Notes: generated by a model not told the origin, from the letters alone. A stretch of 64,000 nt of DNA from Lentzea terrae (GCF_003265345.1 NZ_QFWW01000007.1:412157-476156); one strand, 5' to 3'. Counted from the stretch's first letter, positions 1 to 9,599 are shown. Made by a program: numbers and translations.

Positions 1-1118
1 GTCTCGACCTCGTGGTCGTCCAGCTCGGTGCCGAACAACGCGTCCAGGTCGTCGACCGGCAGGCGCGCGCTGACCCGCACGGCGCCGTCGGGCAGGTGCT
101 CGACCGGCGGACGGTCGTCGGTGTCGGACTCGTCGGTGATCTCGCCGACGATCTCCTCGAGGATGTCCTCGATGGTCAGCAGGCCCGCGGTGCCGCCGTA
201 CTCGTCGACCACGATCGCCATGTGCCGGCGGGACACCTGCATCTCGCGCAGCAGGTCGGCGATCGGCTTCGAGTCCGGGATGAAGCTCATCGGGCGCATC
301 AGCTCGGCGACGCTCTTCGGGTCCTCGTCCTCGGCGAGCGTGGCCCGCATGAGGTCCTTGATGTTCACCACGCCGAGCACGTCGTCGACGCTCTCGCCGA
401 TCACCGGGACGCGGGTGTAGCCGGAGCGCAACGACAGCGCGAGCGCCTGCCGCAACGACTTCGACTGCTCGATCCACACGATCTCGGTGCGCGGCACCAT
501 GACCTCGCGCGCGATGGTGTCGCCCAGCTCGAACACCGAGTGGATCATCTCGCGCTCGCCCTCGTCGACGACGCCGCGTTCCTGCGCCATGTCGACGAGC
601 TCGCGCAGCTCGACCTCGGAGCTGAACGGGCCCTCGCGGAAGCCCTTGCCCGGCGTGATCGCGTTACCGATGAGGATCAGCAGCTTGGACAACGGCCCCA
701 GCACCCGGCCGAGCTGACGGACCGTGCCCGCGGCGATCAGGCTCACGCCATACGGGTGCTGACGGCCGAGGGTGCGCGGACCGACGCCGACGAGCACGTA
801 CGACACGACGAGCATGCTCAGGCACGAGTACAGGACGGCGAGCCAGTTCTCGTCCTCGTACTGCAGGAACACCGTCGTGACCAGGACCGCGGCCAGCATC
901 TCGCAGAACAGCCGCAGCAGCAGCAACAGGTTGACGTGCCGCGGCCGGTCGTTGAGGACCTGCAGCAACTGGTTCGTGCCCCAGCGCCCCTGCCGTTGCA
1001 GCGCCTCGACCCGTGCGCGCGACACGGTGCCGAGCGCAGCGTCGACACACGCGAAGACACCGGCGGCGAGCACGAGCAAGACGGCCAGCACGATGACACT
1101 GGCTGGGTTCCCGCTCAT
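1..1118 (-). CDS. CorC/HlyC-family CBS-domain membrane protein (3' end outside window)
   Basis: Membrane protein of the CNNM/CorC (hemolysin C) family, thought to take part in Mg2+/Co2+ homeostasis. The 372 visible residues show a DUF21-like N-terminus with hydrophobic segments near residues 5-25, 60-85 and 93-112. Two CBS domains follow at about 205-260 (VMVPRTEIVW, GYTRVPVIG) and 270-325 (MRPMSFIPDS, VVDEYGGTAGLLTIEDILEE), and then the start of the CorC_HlyC transporter-associated domain (from about 340). The ATG at 1118 lies 5 nt after the ybeY stop, so it is the third gene of a phoH-ybeY-corC operon, the normal actinobacterial order. The C-terminus is cut by the window edge. In the DUF21 region the usual acidic and polar transport residues look poorly conserved, so transport activity is not certain. 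Confidence 0.9.
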   Translation of the reverse strand, partial: MSGNPASVIVLAVLLVLAAGVFACVDAALGTVSRARVEALQRQGRWGTNQLLQVLNDRPRHVNLLLLLRLFCEMLAAVLVTTVFLQYEDENWLAVLYSCLSMLVVSYVLVGVGPRTLGRQHPYGVSLIAAGTVRQLGRVLGPLSKLLILIGNAITPGKGFREGPFSSEVELRELVDMAQERGVVDEGEREMIHSVFELGDTIAREVMVPRTEIVWIEQSKSLRQALALSLRSGYTRVPVIGESVDDVLGVVNIKDLMRATLAEDEDPKSVAELMRPMSFIPDSKPIADLLREMQVSRRHMAIVVDEYGGTAGLLTIEDILEEIVGEITDESDTDDRPPVEHLPDGAVRVSARLPVDDLDALFGTELDDHEVE

Positions 1119-1123
1119 GCGCG

Positions 1124-1684
1124 TCAGTCTTCTTCGGGATGCTGGAGCGGCTTCTGCTCGTCCAGCCCCACGGCGCCGAGCACCTTGTCGTCGGTGCTGC
1201 GCTGGTGCGCGGCCCGCTCGGCCTCGTCACGCGCGGTGCGGAAGTCCGCGAGGATGCGGTTCTGCAGCGTGAACATCTCACGTTCCTCGGCCGGCTCGGC
1301 GTGGTCGTAGCCCAGCAGGTGCAGCACGCCGTGAACGGTCAGCAGGTGCAGCTCGTCCAGCAGGCCGTGACCGGCCTTCTTGGCCTGGTCCTTGGCGAAC
1401 GCCGGGCACAGCACGATGTCCCCGAGCAGCGCGGGCCCGAGCCCGGCGGCGTCCGGCCGGCGCGCGGAGTCCAGCTCGTCCATGGGGAAGGCCATGACGT
1501 CCGTGGGGCCGGGCAGGTCCATCCAGCGTTCATGCAGGTCGGCCATCACGTCCAGCTCCACCAGCAGGACGGACAGCTCGGCCAGCGGGCTCACGCCCAT
1601 GCGGTCCAGCGCGAAGCGGGCGGCGGAGACGATGGAACCCTCGTCGACTCCGACACCCGACTCGTTGGCGATCTCGATGCTCAC
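1124..1684 (-). CDS. ybeY: Endoribonuclease YbeY (16S rRNA maturation)
   Basis: Single-strand-specific, zinc-dependent endoribonuclease needed for 16S rRNA 3' maturation and ribosome quality control in the cytoplasm. The metal-binding signature [11 protein letters not shown] carries the three conserved histidines in the expected HxxxHxxGxxH spacing, and the upstream DVMAFPMDE segment is also typical. The GTG start at 1684 ([10 protein letters not shown]) gives 186 residues, a normal length, and sits 5 nt after the phoH stop. A longer in-frame ORF overlaps phoH and is less likely. The C-terminal tail beyond the catalytic core is typical of actinobacterial YbeY. Confidence 0.95.
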   Translation of the reverse strand: MSIEIANESGVGVDEGSIVSAARFALDRMGVSPLAELSVLLVELDVMADLHERWMDLPGPTDVMAFPMDELDSARRPDAAGLGPALLGDIVLCPAFAKDQAKKAGHGLLDELHLLTVHGVLHLLGYDHAEPAEEREMFTLQNRILADFRTARDEAERAAHQRSTDDKVLGAVGLDEQKPLQHPEED

Positions 1685-1689
1685 GGCGC

Positions 1690-2739
1690 CTATCGTCCCC
1701 GGCGCTGGTTCCCCCGGCGTGCACCGGGTCCGTGGTGTCGCCCGTTCTGGTCGATGACGTCCTGCTCGACCTGCCACTTCTCGTACGCGTCGACGATGTC
1801 GCCGACCAGGCGGTGGCGCACCACGTCCTGGCTGGTCAGCACCGAGAAGTGCACGTCGTCGACACCTTCGAGGATGTCCTTGACGACCTTCAGACCGCTG
1901 CGCTGGCCGCCGGGCAGGTCGACCTGGGTGATGTCACCCGTCACGACGACCTTCGAGCCGAAGCCGAGCCTGGTGAGGAACATCTTCATCTGCTCGGGCG
2001 TCGTGTTCTGCGCCTCGTCGAGGATGATGAACGCGTCATTAAGCGTGCGACCACGCATATAAGCCAGCGGTGCGACCTCGATCGTGCCCGCCTGGGTCAG
2101 GCGCGGGATCGACTCCGGGTCGACCATGTCGTGCAGCGCGTCGTACAGCGGGCGCAGGTACGGGTCGATCTTCTCGTAGAGCGTGCCCGGCAGGTAGCCG
2201 AGCCGCTCGCCCGCCTCGACGGCCGGGCGGGTGAGGATGATCCGGTTGACCTGCTTGGCCTGCAACGCCTGCACGGCCTTGGCCATGGCGAGGTACGTCT
2301 TGCCGGTGCCGGCGGGGCCGATGCCGAACACGACGGTGTTCTTGTCGATCGCGTCGACGTAGTGCTTCTGGTTCAGCGTCTTCGGCCGGATCGTGCGGCC
2401 GCGGCGGCTGATGATGTCCAGGCTCAGCACCTCGGCGGGCGACTCGTCGGCGTTCGCGCTGAGCATCGCGACGGTGCGGCGGACGGTGTTCGTGTCGACG
2501 GCCTGGCCGCGGCTGGCGAGGGTGACCAGTTCGCTGAAGACCCGTTCCGCGAAGGCGACGTCGGCCGGGTCGCCGGACAGGGTGATCTCGTTTCCGCGCA
2601 CGTGCACGTCGGCGTCGAGCAGTTCCTCCGCCAGCCGGAGGTTTTCGTCTCGCGACCCCAGCAGGCTGAGCACCGCGCCGTCGGGCACGGCGAACCGGGA
2701 CTGACCTTCCTTGGTGCTCTGCTGTGTTTCTTCGGCCAC
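1690..2739 (-). CDS. phoH: PhoH-like P-loop ATPase
   Basis: Cytoplasmic PhoH family ATPase, an RNA-linked helicase-like protein that usually travels with ybeY. The 349 residues begin with a KH-like or Jag-like N-terminal region ([15 protein letters not shown], about 45-60). The PhoH ATPase core follows, with Walker A GPAGTGKT, the [16 protein letters not shown] segment and Walker B FIILDEAQ. The C-terminus has a basic Gly/Arg tail ([11 protein letters not shown]) that may contact RNA. It is the first gene of the phoH-ybeY-corC run. The gap upstream of its ATG is about 100 nt to a divergent acetyltransferase gene, so the promoter must lie there. Confidence 0.95.
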   Translation of the reverse strand: MAEETQQSTKEGQSRFAVPDGAVLSLLGSRDENLRLAEELLDADVHVRGNEITLSGDPADVAFAERVFSELVTLASRGQAVDTNTVRRTVAMLSANADESPAEVLSLDIISRRGRTIRPKTLNQKHYVDAIDKNTVVFGIGPAGTGKTYLAMAKAVQALQAKQVNRIILTRPAVEAGERLGYLPGTLYEKIDPYLRPLYDALHDMVDPESIPRLTQAGTIEVAPLAYMRGRTLNDAFIILDEAQNTTPEQMKMFLTRLGFGSKVVVTGDITQVDLPGGQRSGLKVVKDILEGVDDVHFSVLTSQDVVRHRLVGDIVDAYEKWQVEQDVIDQNGRHHGPGARRGNQRRGR

Positions 2740-2841
2740 GTGGCCCCGGCCTGCTTCCTGTCGCTCGGATCTGGTGGCGTCGATGCTAGTCCGGCCGAAA
2801 ATGGGTGGCTACCGGATTGCTCACCGTGTGTGCTCGGCCTC

Positions 2842-3633
2842 GTGGAGATCCGCAGGCTTGACGTCGCAGACACACCCGAGTGCATGAAGCTCATCACGGA
2901 CCGGGGTTGGTCGTGGACCCCCGAGCAGTGGGAGCTGATGCTCGAACTGGGGCCGGGGTGGGGCGCGTTCGACTCGACCGGATTGCTCGGCACGACGTTG
3001 ACGACGCCCTATCCCGAAATGCAGGCGATCAGCGGCGTGCTGGTCGGGTCGTGGGCCGGACGGCGGGGCATCGCCACCGGACTGATGTCCAATATATTGG
3101 ATATTGGTCCATCCGCCCTGTTCGCGACGGCCATGGGCGCGCCGCTGTACGTGCGGCTCGGCTTTCACCCTGTCGGGGCCACGACCGACTACCACGGCGT
3201 GTTGCCCGGCGCGGCGTCCGGCGTGTCAAGGGAGGCCACCGCGGCCGACGCTGAGTGGCTGGTGGCGCTCGACCGCGAGGTGAGCGGGTACACCCGCCCG
3301 TTGTTCTGGAAGCGTGTGCTCGACCCGTCGACGCCCTACACCGTGCGGGTGACGGACTCCGGCGTGATCGCGACCCGCCCGAATCCCGACGGGTTCACGG
3401 TCGGTCCACTGATCGCCCCCACCGCCTCCGTCGCGTGCGAGATGATCGCGGACGTGGCCGCGGGGGCAGGCCGGGTCCGCGTGGACACCGACAGCGCCGA
3501 CGTGGGCACGTTCCTGCTGGAGCGGGGGTTCGAGCAGCGCAGCGGTGGTTGCACGTTGATGGTGCGGGGCGCCGATGACGTGCCGGGCGACCGGTCGCGC
3601 TACTTCGCGCCCGCTTCGCACGCACTCGGCTGA
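2842..3633 (+). CDS. GNAT acetyltransferase, YitH-like two-domain
   Basis: Probable acetyl-CoA-dependent N-acetyltransferase; substrate unknown. The GTG at 2842 gives VEIRRLDVAD, which mirrors the start of the next gene. The N-terminal GNAT fold includes the acetyl-CoA loop WAGRRGIATGLM and the typical PLYVRLGF strand. The C-terminal half (LDREVSGYTRPLFWKRVL and onward) resembles the Acetyltransf_18 domain seen in YitH-like proteins. The total is 263 residues. It is the first of two tandem paralogues, 13 nt apart. Codons for residues SNILDIGP are unusually AT-rich (AAT ATA TTG GAT ATT GGT) and form a 12-bp palindrome. Confidence 0.85.
   Translation: MEIRRLDVADTPECMKLITDRGWSWTPEQWELMLELGPGWGAFDSTGLLGTTLTTPYPEMQAISGVLVGSWAGRRGIATGLMSNILDIGPSALFATAMGAPLYVRLGFHPVGATTDYHGVLPGAASGVSREATAADAEWLVALDREVSGYTRPLFWKRVLDPSTPYTVRVTDSGVIATRPNPDGFTVGPLIAPTASVACEMIADVAAGAGRVRVDTDSADVGTFLLERGFEQRSGGCTLMVRGADDVPGDRSRYFAPASHALG
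3089..3100. repeat. AT-rich perfect palindrome inside the first GNAT gene
   Basis: CCAATATATTGG is a perfect 12-bp palindrome within coding sequence, immediately followed by ATATTGG. The surrounding codons (AAT, ATA, TTG, GAT, ATT, GGT) are rare for this GC-rich genome. Similar AT-rich islands occur in the second GNAT gene and in hemW. Function unknown. Confidence 0.5.
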
Positions 3634-3646
3634 TCCTGGGGGATTT

Positions 3647-4429
3647 GTGGAGCTACGACGACTGACCGTGAACGACATCCCCGCGTGCGCCGACCTGGCC
3701 GAGAGCCGGTCGTGGCCGCGCGAGGAGAACAAGTGGGCATTCCTGATCACCTACTCCGAAGCGTGGGGGTTGTTCGACGACGAGGGCCTGGTCGGCACGA
3801 CGATCGCGACGCGCTACCCGGAGCTGACGTCGGTCGCCATGGTGCTCGTCGCACAACGCCGTGAGCGCCAGGGCCACGCCCGCCGACTGGTATCCCATGT
3901 ATTGGATACGGGCGTCTCGACGCTGGTCTCGACGAAGATGGGCCAACCGCTCTACGAACAGCTCGGCTTCCACGCCGTCGGCTTCGTCGACATCCACGCC
4001 GGCTACTTCACGGGACCGATATCCGATATATCGCAGATCGCCACGGCCGCCGACCTCGACGAACTCGTCGCGCTCGACACCAAGGTCACGGGCATCACGC
4101 GCACGTTCCTCTGGGAGTCGTTGCTCGCCATGGGAACCGTGCGGGTGTCGTCGCACGGTGTCGTGGGCTCGTACCACGTCCGGCCGGACTTGCTGGTGAT
4201 CGGCCCGGTCATCGCGGACTCCCCCGCCGACGCGTGCGCGCTCATCGCCGACGCGGCCGTCGGCCACGGCAGGGTCCGCGTCGACGTGCACGACCCGGAA
4301 GTGATCGCGTTCGTGCGCGAACACGGCCTCGAGTCGTTCGGCGAGTGCGCGTGGATGGTCAGGGGCGCGGACCGGCTGCCCGGCGACCGCACCCGCTACC
4401 ACGCCCCGATCCTGCAGGCCCTCGGCTAG
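3647..4429 (+). CDS. GNAT acetyltransferase, YitH-like two-domain (paralogue)
   Basis: Second copy of the preceding acetyltransferase, 260 residues. The GTG at 3647 is preceded by a GGGGGA ribosome-binding site and gives VELRRLTVND. The GNAT acetyl-CoA loop is RRERQGHARRLV and is followed by GQPLYEQLGFHAVG. The C-terminal Acetyltransf_18-like half contains LDTKVTGITRTFLWESLL. The two proteins end with matching sequences (GADRLPGDRTRYHAP versus GADDVPGDRSRYFAP), so they arose by tandem duplication. The substrate is not evident. It carries two AT-rich codon islands (3890-3909 and about 4018-4036). Confidence 0.85.
   Translation: MELRRLTVNDIPACADLAESRSWPREENKWAFLITYSEAWGLFDDEGLVGTTIATRYPELTSVAMVLVAQRRERQGHARRLVSHVLDTGVSTLVSTKMGQPLYEQLGFHAVGFVDIHAGYFTGPISDISQIATAADLDELVALDTKVTGITRTFLWESLLAMGTVRVSSHGVVGSYHVRPDLLVIGPVIADSPADACALIADAAVGHGRVRVDVHDPEVIAFVREHGLESFGECAWMVRGADRLPGDRTRYHAPILQALG
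3890..3909. repeat. AT-rich inverted repeat inside the second GNAT gene
   Basis: GTATCC and GGATAC form an inverted repeat with an 8-nt spacer, within codons GTA TCC CAT GTA TTG GAT ACG. The core TGTATTGGAT recurs on the coding strand of hemW. Confidence 0.45.
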
Positions 4430-4441
4430 AGACCCTGCTTG

Positions 4442-4759
4442 TCAAAGTCGCCGTCCGCCGAGCACGTGCAGGTGGGCGTGGAAGACCTCCTGCCCGCTGT
4501 CCGGCCCGGTGTTGAACAGCAGCCGATAGCCGCTCTCCGCAACGCCTTCGGCCTCGGCGACCTCCTTCGCGGCAGCGAAGAGGTCGCCGAGCTGCTCCCC
4601 GCTCAGATCGACCGCGTTCGGCACGTGCTCGCGCGGGATGACCAGCACGTGCACCGGTGCCTTGGGCTGGATGTCGCGGAACGCCAGCGTCGTCTTGGTC
4701 TCGTGCACGACCGTCGCGGGAATCTCGCCGTCGACGATCCGGCAGAACAAACAGGACAT
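4442..4759 (-). CDS. HIT-family nucleotide hydrolase
   Basis: Histidine-triad (HINT-like) protein expected to hydrolyse purine nucleoside phosphoramidates or related nucleotides in the cytoplasm. The active-site motif HAHLHVLGG (HxHxHxx) is near the C-terminus, and the N-terminus carries CLFCRIVDGEIPA, including the CxxC pair common in HINT1-type proteins. The 105 residues are the normal size. The ATG at 4759 is chosen because TAGCGT at 4772-4767 fits a -10 hexamer placed 7 nt upstream, which suggests a leaderless transcript; a GTG at 4768 is the alternative. In many actinobacteria a HIT gene sits between rsmE and phoH, as here. Confidence 0.92.
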   Translation of the reverse strand: MSCLFCRIVDGEIPATVVHETKTTLAFRDIQPKAPVHVLVIPREHVPNAVDLSGEQLGDLFAAAKEVAEAEGVAESGYRLLFNTGPDSGQEVFHAHLHVLGGRRL

Positions 4760-4769
4760 GCCCAGCACG

Positions 4770-5360
4770 CTAGGCGAAGAACCGGTCCAGTTGCTCGTCG
4801 ACGGCCTCGATCATGTCGTCGGCCGTGAGCTCGTCGGGCCCCAGCCCGTGGTGGATGTTGAGCCCGTCGATCAGCACGATGAACCGCCGCGCCGCCTTGA
4901 TGGGCACGACGCCGTCCCGCAGCTCCCCTGCCTCCTGGGCGGCAGTCAGAACGCGCGCGATCCCGTCGTAAAGCTGCCGCGTGCCGTAGCGCTCCAACTC
5001 GTGCAACGACGGCTCAACCATCGCCCGCGGCAGGAACGACAGCAGCACCGCCGCCTCCACCCGCCGCTCGTCGTCCAGCGCGAGCATCTCGTGCGCGAAG
5101 GCCCTCAACAGCTCCCGGTTACCGGCCGCGGCGTCGATCTTCTCCAGCCGCGCGAGGAACCGCCGGTACGCGAGCTCCATCGCAAAGCCCAGCAACGAGT
5201 CCTGCGTGGGGAAGTAATGGCGCAACGACCCGCTGGACCACCCGGACTCGGCCGCAACGGCGCGCACGGACGCGTGGTCGATCCCGTCCCGCTGCACGAT
5301 GCGCCACACCGCCTCGGCCAGCTCACGGCGGCGTTCCTCGTGGTCGACAACCTTCGGCAC
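4770..5360 (-). CDS. TetR-family transcriptional regulator
   Basis: DNA-binding repressor of 196 residues. The N-terminal helix-turn-helix (ASVRAVAAESGWSSGSLRHYFPTQDSLLGF, about 30-59) is a clear TetR_N domain, and the C-terminal domain resembles the BetI-like TetR_C_6 group (EAAVLLSFLPRAM). It lies 10 nt downstream of an alpha/beta hydrolase gene and 10 nt upstream of the HIT gene, all on the same strand, so it may be transcribed with the hydrolase. No palindrome that would serve as its operator was found beside it, and its target is unknown. Confidence 0.88.
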   Translation of the reverse strand: MPKVVDHEERRRELAEAVWRIVQRDGIDHASVRAVAAESGWSSGSLRHYFPTQDSLLGFAMELAYRRFLARLEKIDAAAGNRELLRAFAHEMLALDDERRVEAAVLLSFLPRAMVEPSLHELERYGTRQLYDGIARVLTAAQEAGELRDGVVPIKAARRFIVLIDGLNIHHGLGPDELTADDMIEAVDEQLDRFFA

Positions 5361-5369
5361 CGGCCCTTT

Positions 5370-6026
5370 CTAGCAGCCGCGCGCAAGCCGAACGACCGCC
5401 TCCCGGCACCGCTCCCACGACTCGGTGCCCGGCGTGATCACGTCCATGTGCCCGCCGCCCCGCACCACGACGAGCTCCGCCTGCTGCTCCACAGCACAAA
5501 ACTCGACGCTCTGCTCCACCGGAACGTCCTCGTCGAGATCACCGTGCACGCAGATCACCGGCTTGCCGATCGGCACCAACGCCGTCGGCGAAGCCTCAGC
5601 AAACTGCTCCTCAGCACACAACTCCAACGCCCGAGCCGTGATGTGCTTCGTGAAGTCGAGTACGGCAGCCTGAGCCACCGCTCCGACCACTCGCGGACTG
5701 TGTTTGGCCGCCCACACAGCGAGATGCCCGCCGGCACTGTGTCCAAGCGTCACAACAGGCCCGATGTCGACAGCTTCAATGGCCGCCAACACGTCCTGTC
5801 CGGTAACAGGCCACCCACCGTCACCACCAACGCGCCGATACTCAATGTTCCAGACGGCAAATCCCTCACCAACAAGCACCTCGGCAAGCGGCCGCCCAAG
5901 CTCCAACCCGTACCGCTGATGCCAAAAACCACCGTGGATAACGACAACAGCACCCTCAGCAACACCGTCAGGAAGAAAAAGCTCCCCAAACTGACTGGGA
6001 TGCTCACCGTAAGCAATTCGCTGCAC
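5370..6026 (-). CDS. Alpha/beta hydrolase (kynurenine formamidase/esterase-like)
   Basis: Small cytoplasmic alpha/beta hydrolase of 218 residues. It has the oxyanion motif VIHGGFWH (HGG), the nucleophile elbow GHSAGGH, the acid region CVHGDLDEDVPVEQS and the catalytic histidine in RGGGHMDVI. The HGGFW start, elbow and short length match kynurenine formamidase-like or BD-FAE-like esterases. The substrate cannot be told from sequence. It precedes the TetR gene by 9 nt on the same strand. Upstream lies the structured 450-bp spacer, so any promoter is there. Confidence 0.82.
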   Translation of the reverse strand: MQRIAYGEHPSQFGELFLPDGVAEGAVVVIHGGFWHQRYGLELGRPLAEVLVGEGFAVWNIEYRRVGGDGGWPVTGQDVLAAIEAVDIGPVVTLGHSAGGHLAVWAAKHSPRVVGAVAQAAVLDFTKHITARALELCAEEQFAEASPTALVPIGKPVICVHGDLDEDVPVEQSVEFCAVEQQAELVVVRGGGHMDVITPGTESWERCREAVVRLARGC

Positions 6027-6477
6027 GCGCAGAACCTACGCGAGGGCAAAGGATCCACAGGGGAAGCCAAGAGATAGCCCAAGCGCCGCACGAGGCGGGA
6101 GGGCCGCCGACGCCGAAGGCGAGGTCGGCCGGGGGTCCGGGGGCGAAGCCGCCCGGCTGGGGTTTGGGGGCTCGGCCCCCAAAAGACACCCTTTTGGGCC
6201 AGCTGCGAAGGCGCGCCAGCGCCGAGCAGCCCGGCCCAAACCAAAAGGGGCGCCTCGCGGTCCGAAGCCTGGGGGTCGCTTCGCCGCGAGGCGCCGACGC
6301 CGGACCGAGGGGGGAGGTGTCCGGCGAGTCCTTTAGTCAGAAGGGCCTAATCGTCTACTCCGTTTCCGGATAGACCAATCAACCCCTCATGCAAGTAGGG
6401 TAACCCCATCGGCCTGCGATTCGCTACAACTTGCGTCAAGCCAATCCATCCGATGTTCACCTTCAGAGTGAACTGGG
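6027..6477. repeat. 450-bp non-coding spacer rich in GC inverted repeats
   Basis: No convincing gene lies here. The sequence is built of nested inverted repeats: GGGGGCTCGGCCCCC near 6165-6180; a CCCTTTTGGGCC arm near 6189 pairing imperfectly with GGCCCAAACCAAAAGGGG near 6233-6250; and a perfect 12-bp pair GGCGCCTCGCGG (6249-6260) / CCGCGAGGCGCC (6284-6295). It can be read as a 69-residue basic peptide, but that reading is probably spurious. The pattern resembles repeated intergenic elements of actinomycete genomes and could also act as a terminator for rsmE. The stretch from about 6330 to 6477 is AT-richer and unassigned. Confidence 0.5.
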
Positions 6478-7209
6478 TCACCAGCGCGACGTGAGTACCC
6501 CGAGAGCGCCCAGAGCAACCGCCGCAGCGGTAGATGCACGCAAAACGGTTGGACCCAATCGAACAACCCGCGCACCCGAAGATCGCAGAGCCTCGAGCTC
6601 TTCCGGCGTGATCCCGCCTTCGGGACCCACGACGAGCAGCACGTCTCCGGAAGCAGGCAACGGGACGTCCGCCAGCCGGTCGGTCGCGCTCTCATGCAAC
6701 ACGAGCGTCAAAGCGGCAGACGACACGCGCTGAGAAAGCTGGGCCGTGCTCACGGGTTCGTCGACGAAAGGCACGCGCGAACGGCGGGCCTGCTTCGCCG
6801 CCTCGCGAACGGTGGAACGCCAGCGCCCCAACTGTTTCGCGCCGCGCGGGCCGTCCTCCCACTTGGCCACGCAACGGGACGCGCGCCACGGCACCACACC
6901 GTCCACACCGGCCTCGGTGGCCAGTTCGACGGCGAGCTCGCCGCGGTCGCCCTTCACCAACGCCTGCGCCAGCACCACGCGCGGCGTCGGCTCGGGCTCC
7001 ACCCAACGCTCGACAACCCGCAACGACAAGGCATCGCGCTCGACCGCCACGACAGCACAGCGCACCAGCGTGCCGGAACCGTCGGACAGCACGAGTTCCT
7101 CGTCCACGCGCAGGCGCCGCACGGTGGCGGCGTGGCGGCCTTCCGGGCCGTCCAGCAGGAACTCCTCGCCCGACGGCAACGCCGGGACGAGGAAGACCGG
7201 CAGGGTCAC
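6478..7209 (-). CDS. rsmE: 16S rRNA (uracil-1498-N3)-methyltransferase RsmE
   Basis: SPOUT-family methyltransferase that methylates U1498 of 16S rRNA with S-adenosylmethionine. The 243 residues show an N-terminal PUA-like domain (about 15-75) and then the trefoil-knot domain, including the SAM-binding motifs [14 protein letters not shown] and [14 protein letters not shown], which are diagnostic. The start overlaps the dnaJ stop by 4 nt (ATGA), so it is translationally coupled in an hrcA-dnaJ-rsmE operon, the standard order in actinobacteria. Confidence 0.95.
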   Translation of the reverse strand: MTLPVFLVPALPSGEEFLLDGPEGRHAATVRRLRVDEELVLSDGSGTLVRCAVVAVERDALSLRVVERWVEPEPTPRVVLAQALVKGDRGELAVELATEAGVDGVVPWRASRCVAKWEDGPRGAKQLGRWRSTVREAAKQARRSRVPFVDEPVSTAQLSQRVSSAALTLVLHESATDRLADVPLPASGDVLLVVGPEGGITPEELEALRSSGARVVRLGPTVLRASTAAAVALGALGVLTSRW

Positions 7210-8375
7210 CGGTGACCGCGCGAGGCACGCAGGCGGGAGAACAGCCCGCCGCCGCCCTTGCCGTTGTGCGACAACGAAGGCTCGTTCTCACCACGCAGCT
7301 CGGCGAGGTCGCGCAGCAAGGACGTCTGCGCGGCGTCGAGCTTGGTGGGCACGACGACCTCAAGGTGCACATGCAGGTCGCCGCGGCCGTCGACGCGGCC
7401 GGTGGAGCGCAGCTTCGGCATGCCGCGGCCGGTCAGCACGAGCTGCGTGTTCGGCTGCGTGCCGGGGTCGATCTGCAGTTCTTCCTCGCCGTCGAGAGTC
7501 TTCAACGGCAGCGTGGCGCCCAGCGCGGCGGTGGTCATCGGGATCTGGACCACGCAGTGCAGGTCGGCGCCGTCGCGTTCGAAGATCTCGTGCGGGTGCT
7601 CCTCGACCTCGACGTAGAGGTCGCCGGCCGGGCCGCCGCCGGGGCCGACCTCGCCCTGGCCCGCGAGGCGCACGCGCATGCCCTCGGCGACACCGGCGGG
7701 GATGTTCACCGAGATCGTGCGGCGCGAGCGGACGCGGCCGTCGCCCGCGCACTGCTGGCACGGGTCGGGGATGACCTCGCCGAAGCCGCGGCACACCGGG
7801 CACGGGCGCGACGTCACGACCTGGCCGAGGAACGAGCGCTGCACGGACTGGACCTCGCCGCGGCCGTTGCACGTGTCGCAGCGGATCGGCTTGGAGTCGC
7901 CGTTGGCGCCGCCGCCGTGGCAGCGGTCGCAGAGGATCGCGGTGTCGACGGTCAGCTCACGGGTGGCGCCCGCCGCGCACTCCTCCAGCGTCATGTCGAG
8001 CCGGATCAACGCGTCGGAGCCCGGCTGCACACGGCTGCGCGGACCGCGGCCGCCGCCGGACGTGGCGCCGAAGAAGGCGTCCATGATGTCGCCGAGGCCG
8101 AAGCCCGCGAACGGGTCACCGCCGGCGCGGCCGCCACCACTGGAGTCGAGCGGGTCGCCACCGAGGTCGACGACGCGGCGCTTCTCCGGGTTCGACAACA
8201 CCTCGTAGGCGGCCGTCACCTCCTTGAAGCGGGCCTCCTCGCTGGGATTGACGTCCGGGTGCAGCTGCCTGGCGAGCTTGCGATAGGCGCGCTTGATCTC
8301 ATCCTGTGTCGCGTTCTGCGAGACACCGAGGATGCCGTAGTAATCCCTGGCCACCTTGTTCGCTTTCGTGTTCAT
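7206..8375 (-). CDS. dnaJ: Chaperone DnaJ (type I Hsp40, DnaJ2)
   Basis: Hsp40 co-chaperone that delivers substrates to DnaK and stimulates its ATPase. The J domain is near residues 10-75 with the HPD motif (LHPDVNPS). A glycine-rich segment ([17 protein letters not shown]) follows. Four CxxCxGxG zinc repeats come next ([32 protein letters not shown]), and then the C-terminal substrate-binding domains. It has 389 residues. It sits 23 nt downstream of hrcA and overlaps rsmE, so it is the DnaJ2 copy of the hrcA operon rather than that of the dnaK operon. The ATG at 8375 lacks a strong Shine-Dalgarno site; the core starts at [11 protein letters not shown]. Confidence 0.95.
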   Translation of the reverse strand: MNTKANKVARDYYGILGVSQNATQDEIKRAYRKLARQLHPDVNPSEEARFKEVTAAYEVLSNPEKRRVVDLGGDPLDSSGGGRAGGDPFAGFGLGDIMDAFFGATSGGGRGPRSRVQPGSDALIRLDMTLEECAAGATRELTVDTAILCDRCHGGGANGDSKPIRCDTCNGRGEVQSVQRSFLGQVVTSRPCPVCRGFGEVIPDPCQQCAGDGRVRSRRTISVNIPAGVAEGMRVRLAGQGEVGPGGGPAGDLYVEVEEHPHEIFERDGADLHCVVQIPMTTAALGATLPLKTLDGEEELQIDPGTQPNTQLVLTGRGMPKLRSTGRVDGRGDLHVHLEVVVPTKLDAAQTSLLRDLAELRGENEPSLSHNGKGGGGLFSRLRASRGHR

Positions 8376-8398
8376 CTTTCAGAGCAAAGTTTCTGGAG

Positions 8399-9421
8399 TT
8401 AACGACCGGTCAGGATGTCACCCACGTAGTTGGCGACCGCACGCACGGCCGCCATGGTTCCCGGGTAGTCCATGCGCGTGGGCCCGACGACGCCGAGGCC
8501 GCCCAGCGGATTGTCACGGCTGCCGTAGCCGATGGACACCACGGAAGTGCTGCGCATCTCAGCTGCCTCGTTCTCCTCGCCGATGCGCACCAGCACCCGG
8601 CCCGGATCACGGGAGGCGGCGAGCAGCTTGAGCACGATCACCTGTTCCTCCAGCGCCTCCAGCACCTGCCGGAGCGAGCCGGGGAAGTCGGCGACGTTGC
8701 GCGTGAGGTTCGCGGTGCCGCCGAGCACGAGCCGTTCCTCCGGGTGCTCGACGAGCGTCTCGATCAGCACCGTCGCGACCCGCAGCATCGGGTCGCGCAG
8801 GTCCTGCCGCACCTCGTCGGGCAGCTCGGCGACTCTGGCCGAGGCGTCGGCCAGCCGCTGCCCGGCCATGGCCGTGTTCAGCACGCCGCGCAGCTGGGCC
8901 GTGTCCTCCTCGCTGATCACGTCGCCCAGCTCGACGATGCGCTGGTCGACGCGGCCGGTGTCGGTGATCAGCACCAGCATCAGCCGCGACGGCGTGATCG
9001 GCAGCACCTCCAGGTGCCGCACGGCCGCACGGGACAGGGTCGGCACCTGGATCACCGCGACCTGCCTGGTGAGCTGCGCGAGCAACCGGACGCTGCGGCG
9101 CATCACGTCGTCGAGGTCGAGCGCCCCGTCGAGGAAGCTGCGGATGGCCCGCTTCTCGGCCTGCGAGAGCGGCTTGATCTCGCTCAGCTTGTCGACGAAG
9201 AGCCGGTAGCCCTTGTCCGTCGGCACGCGGCCGGCGCTGGTGTGCGGCTGGGCGATGTAGCCCTCGTCCTCCAGCGCGGCCATGTCGTTGCGCACGGTCG
9301 CGCTGGACACACCCAGGTTGTGCCGCTCGACCAGGGCTTTCGACCCGACGGGCTCCTGGTTGGACACGTAGTCGGCGACGATGGCGCGCAGCACCTCGAA
9401 CCGACGCTCATCGGCGTTCAC
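8399..9421 (-). CDS. hrcA: Heat-inducible transcription repressor HrcA
   Basis: Repressor of heat-shock genes that binds CIRCE operators (TTAGCACTC-N9-GAGTGCTAA). The 340 residues contain an N-terminal winged helix (about 1-75: [37 protein letters not shown]) followed by the GAF-like HrcA domain and the conserved [23 protein letters not shown]-terminus. The start is GTG. Its own upstream region (9422-9599) shows no recognisable CIRCE element, so this repressor probably acts on groE promoters elsewhere rather than on its own promoter. Confidence 0.95.
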   Translation of the reverse strand: MNADERRFEVLRAIVADYVSNQEPVGSKALVERHNLGVSSATVRNDMAALEDEGYIAQPHTSAGRVPTDKGYRLFVDKLSEIKPLSQAEKRAIRSFLDGALDLDDVMRRSVRLLAQLTRQVAVIQVPTLSRAAVRHLEVLPITPSRLMLVLITDTGRVDQRIVELGDVISEEDTAQLRGVLNTAMAGQRLADASARVAELPDEVRQDLRDPMLRVATVLIETLVEHPEERLVLGGTANLTRNVADFPGSLRQVLEALEEQVIVLKLLAASRDPGRVLVRIGEENEAAEMRSTSVVSIGYGSRDNPLGGLGVVGPTRMDYPGTMAAVRAVANYVGDILTGR

Positions 9422-9599
9422 CGCTGTTCACCTCCGTGTCCACTTACTCCCGAGTTTACCCAGCAAGTTTTCTGCCTGGTGCCCGCTCTGAGCTCCGGCG
9501 GATGTAAACACCGCAGAACTCGCCGGTTCCCTTGACTGACGACTCAGCCAACCGTTGGGTAGAGGCGCCGTCGCCCCGGTCACAGTGAGGGGTGCGCGC

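Noticed and set aside
12..1310. Long plus-strand open frames opposite corC and ybeY
   Set aside because: They are arginine/histidine-rich shadow frames of high-GC coding DNA. The minus-strand frames encode recognised CBS-domain and YbeY proteins.
6164..6373. 69-aa ORF within the GC-rich spacer
   Set aside because: It lies across inverted repeats, has no ribosome-binding site of note and its composition follows the repeat structure.
9422..9599. CIRCE element upstream of hrcA
   Set aside because: No TTAGCACTC/GAGTGCTAA pair is present in this gap.
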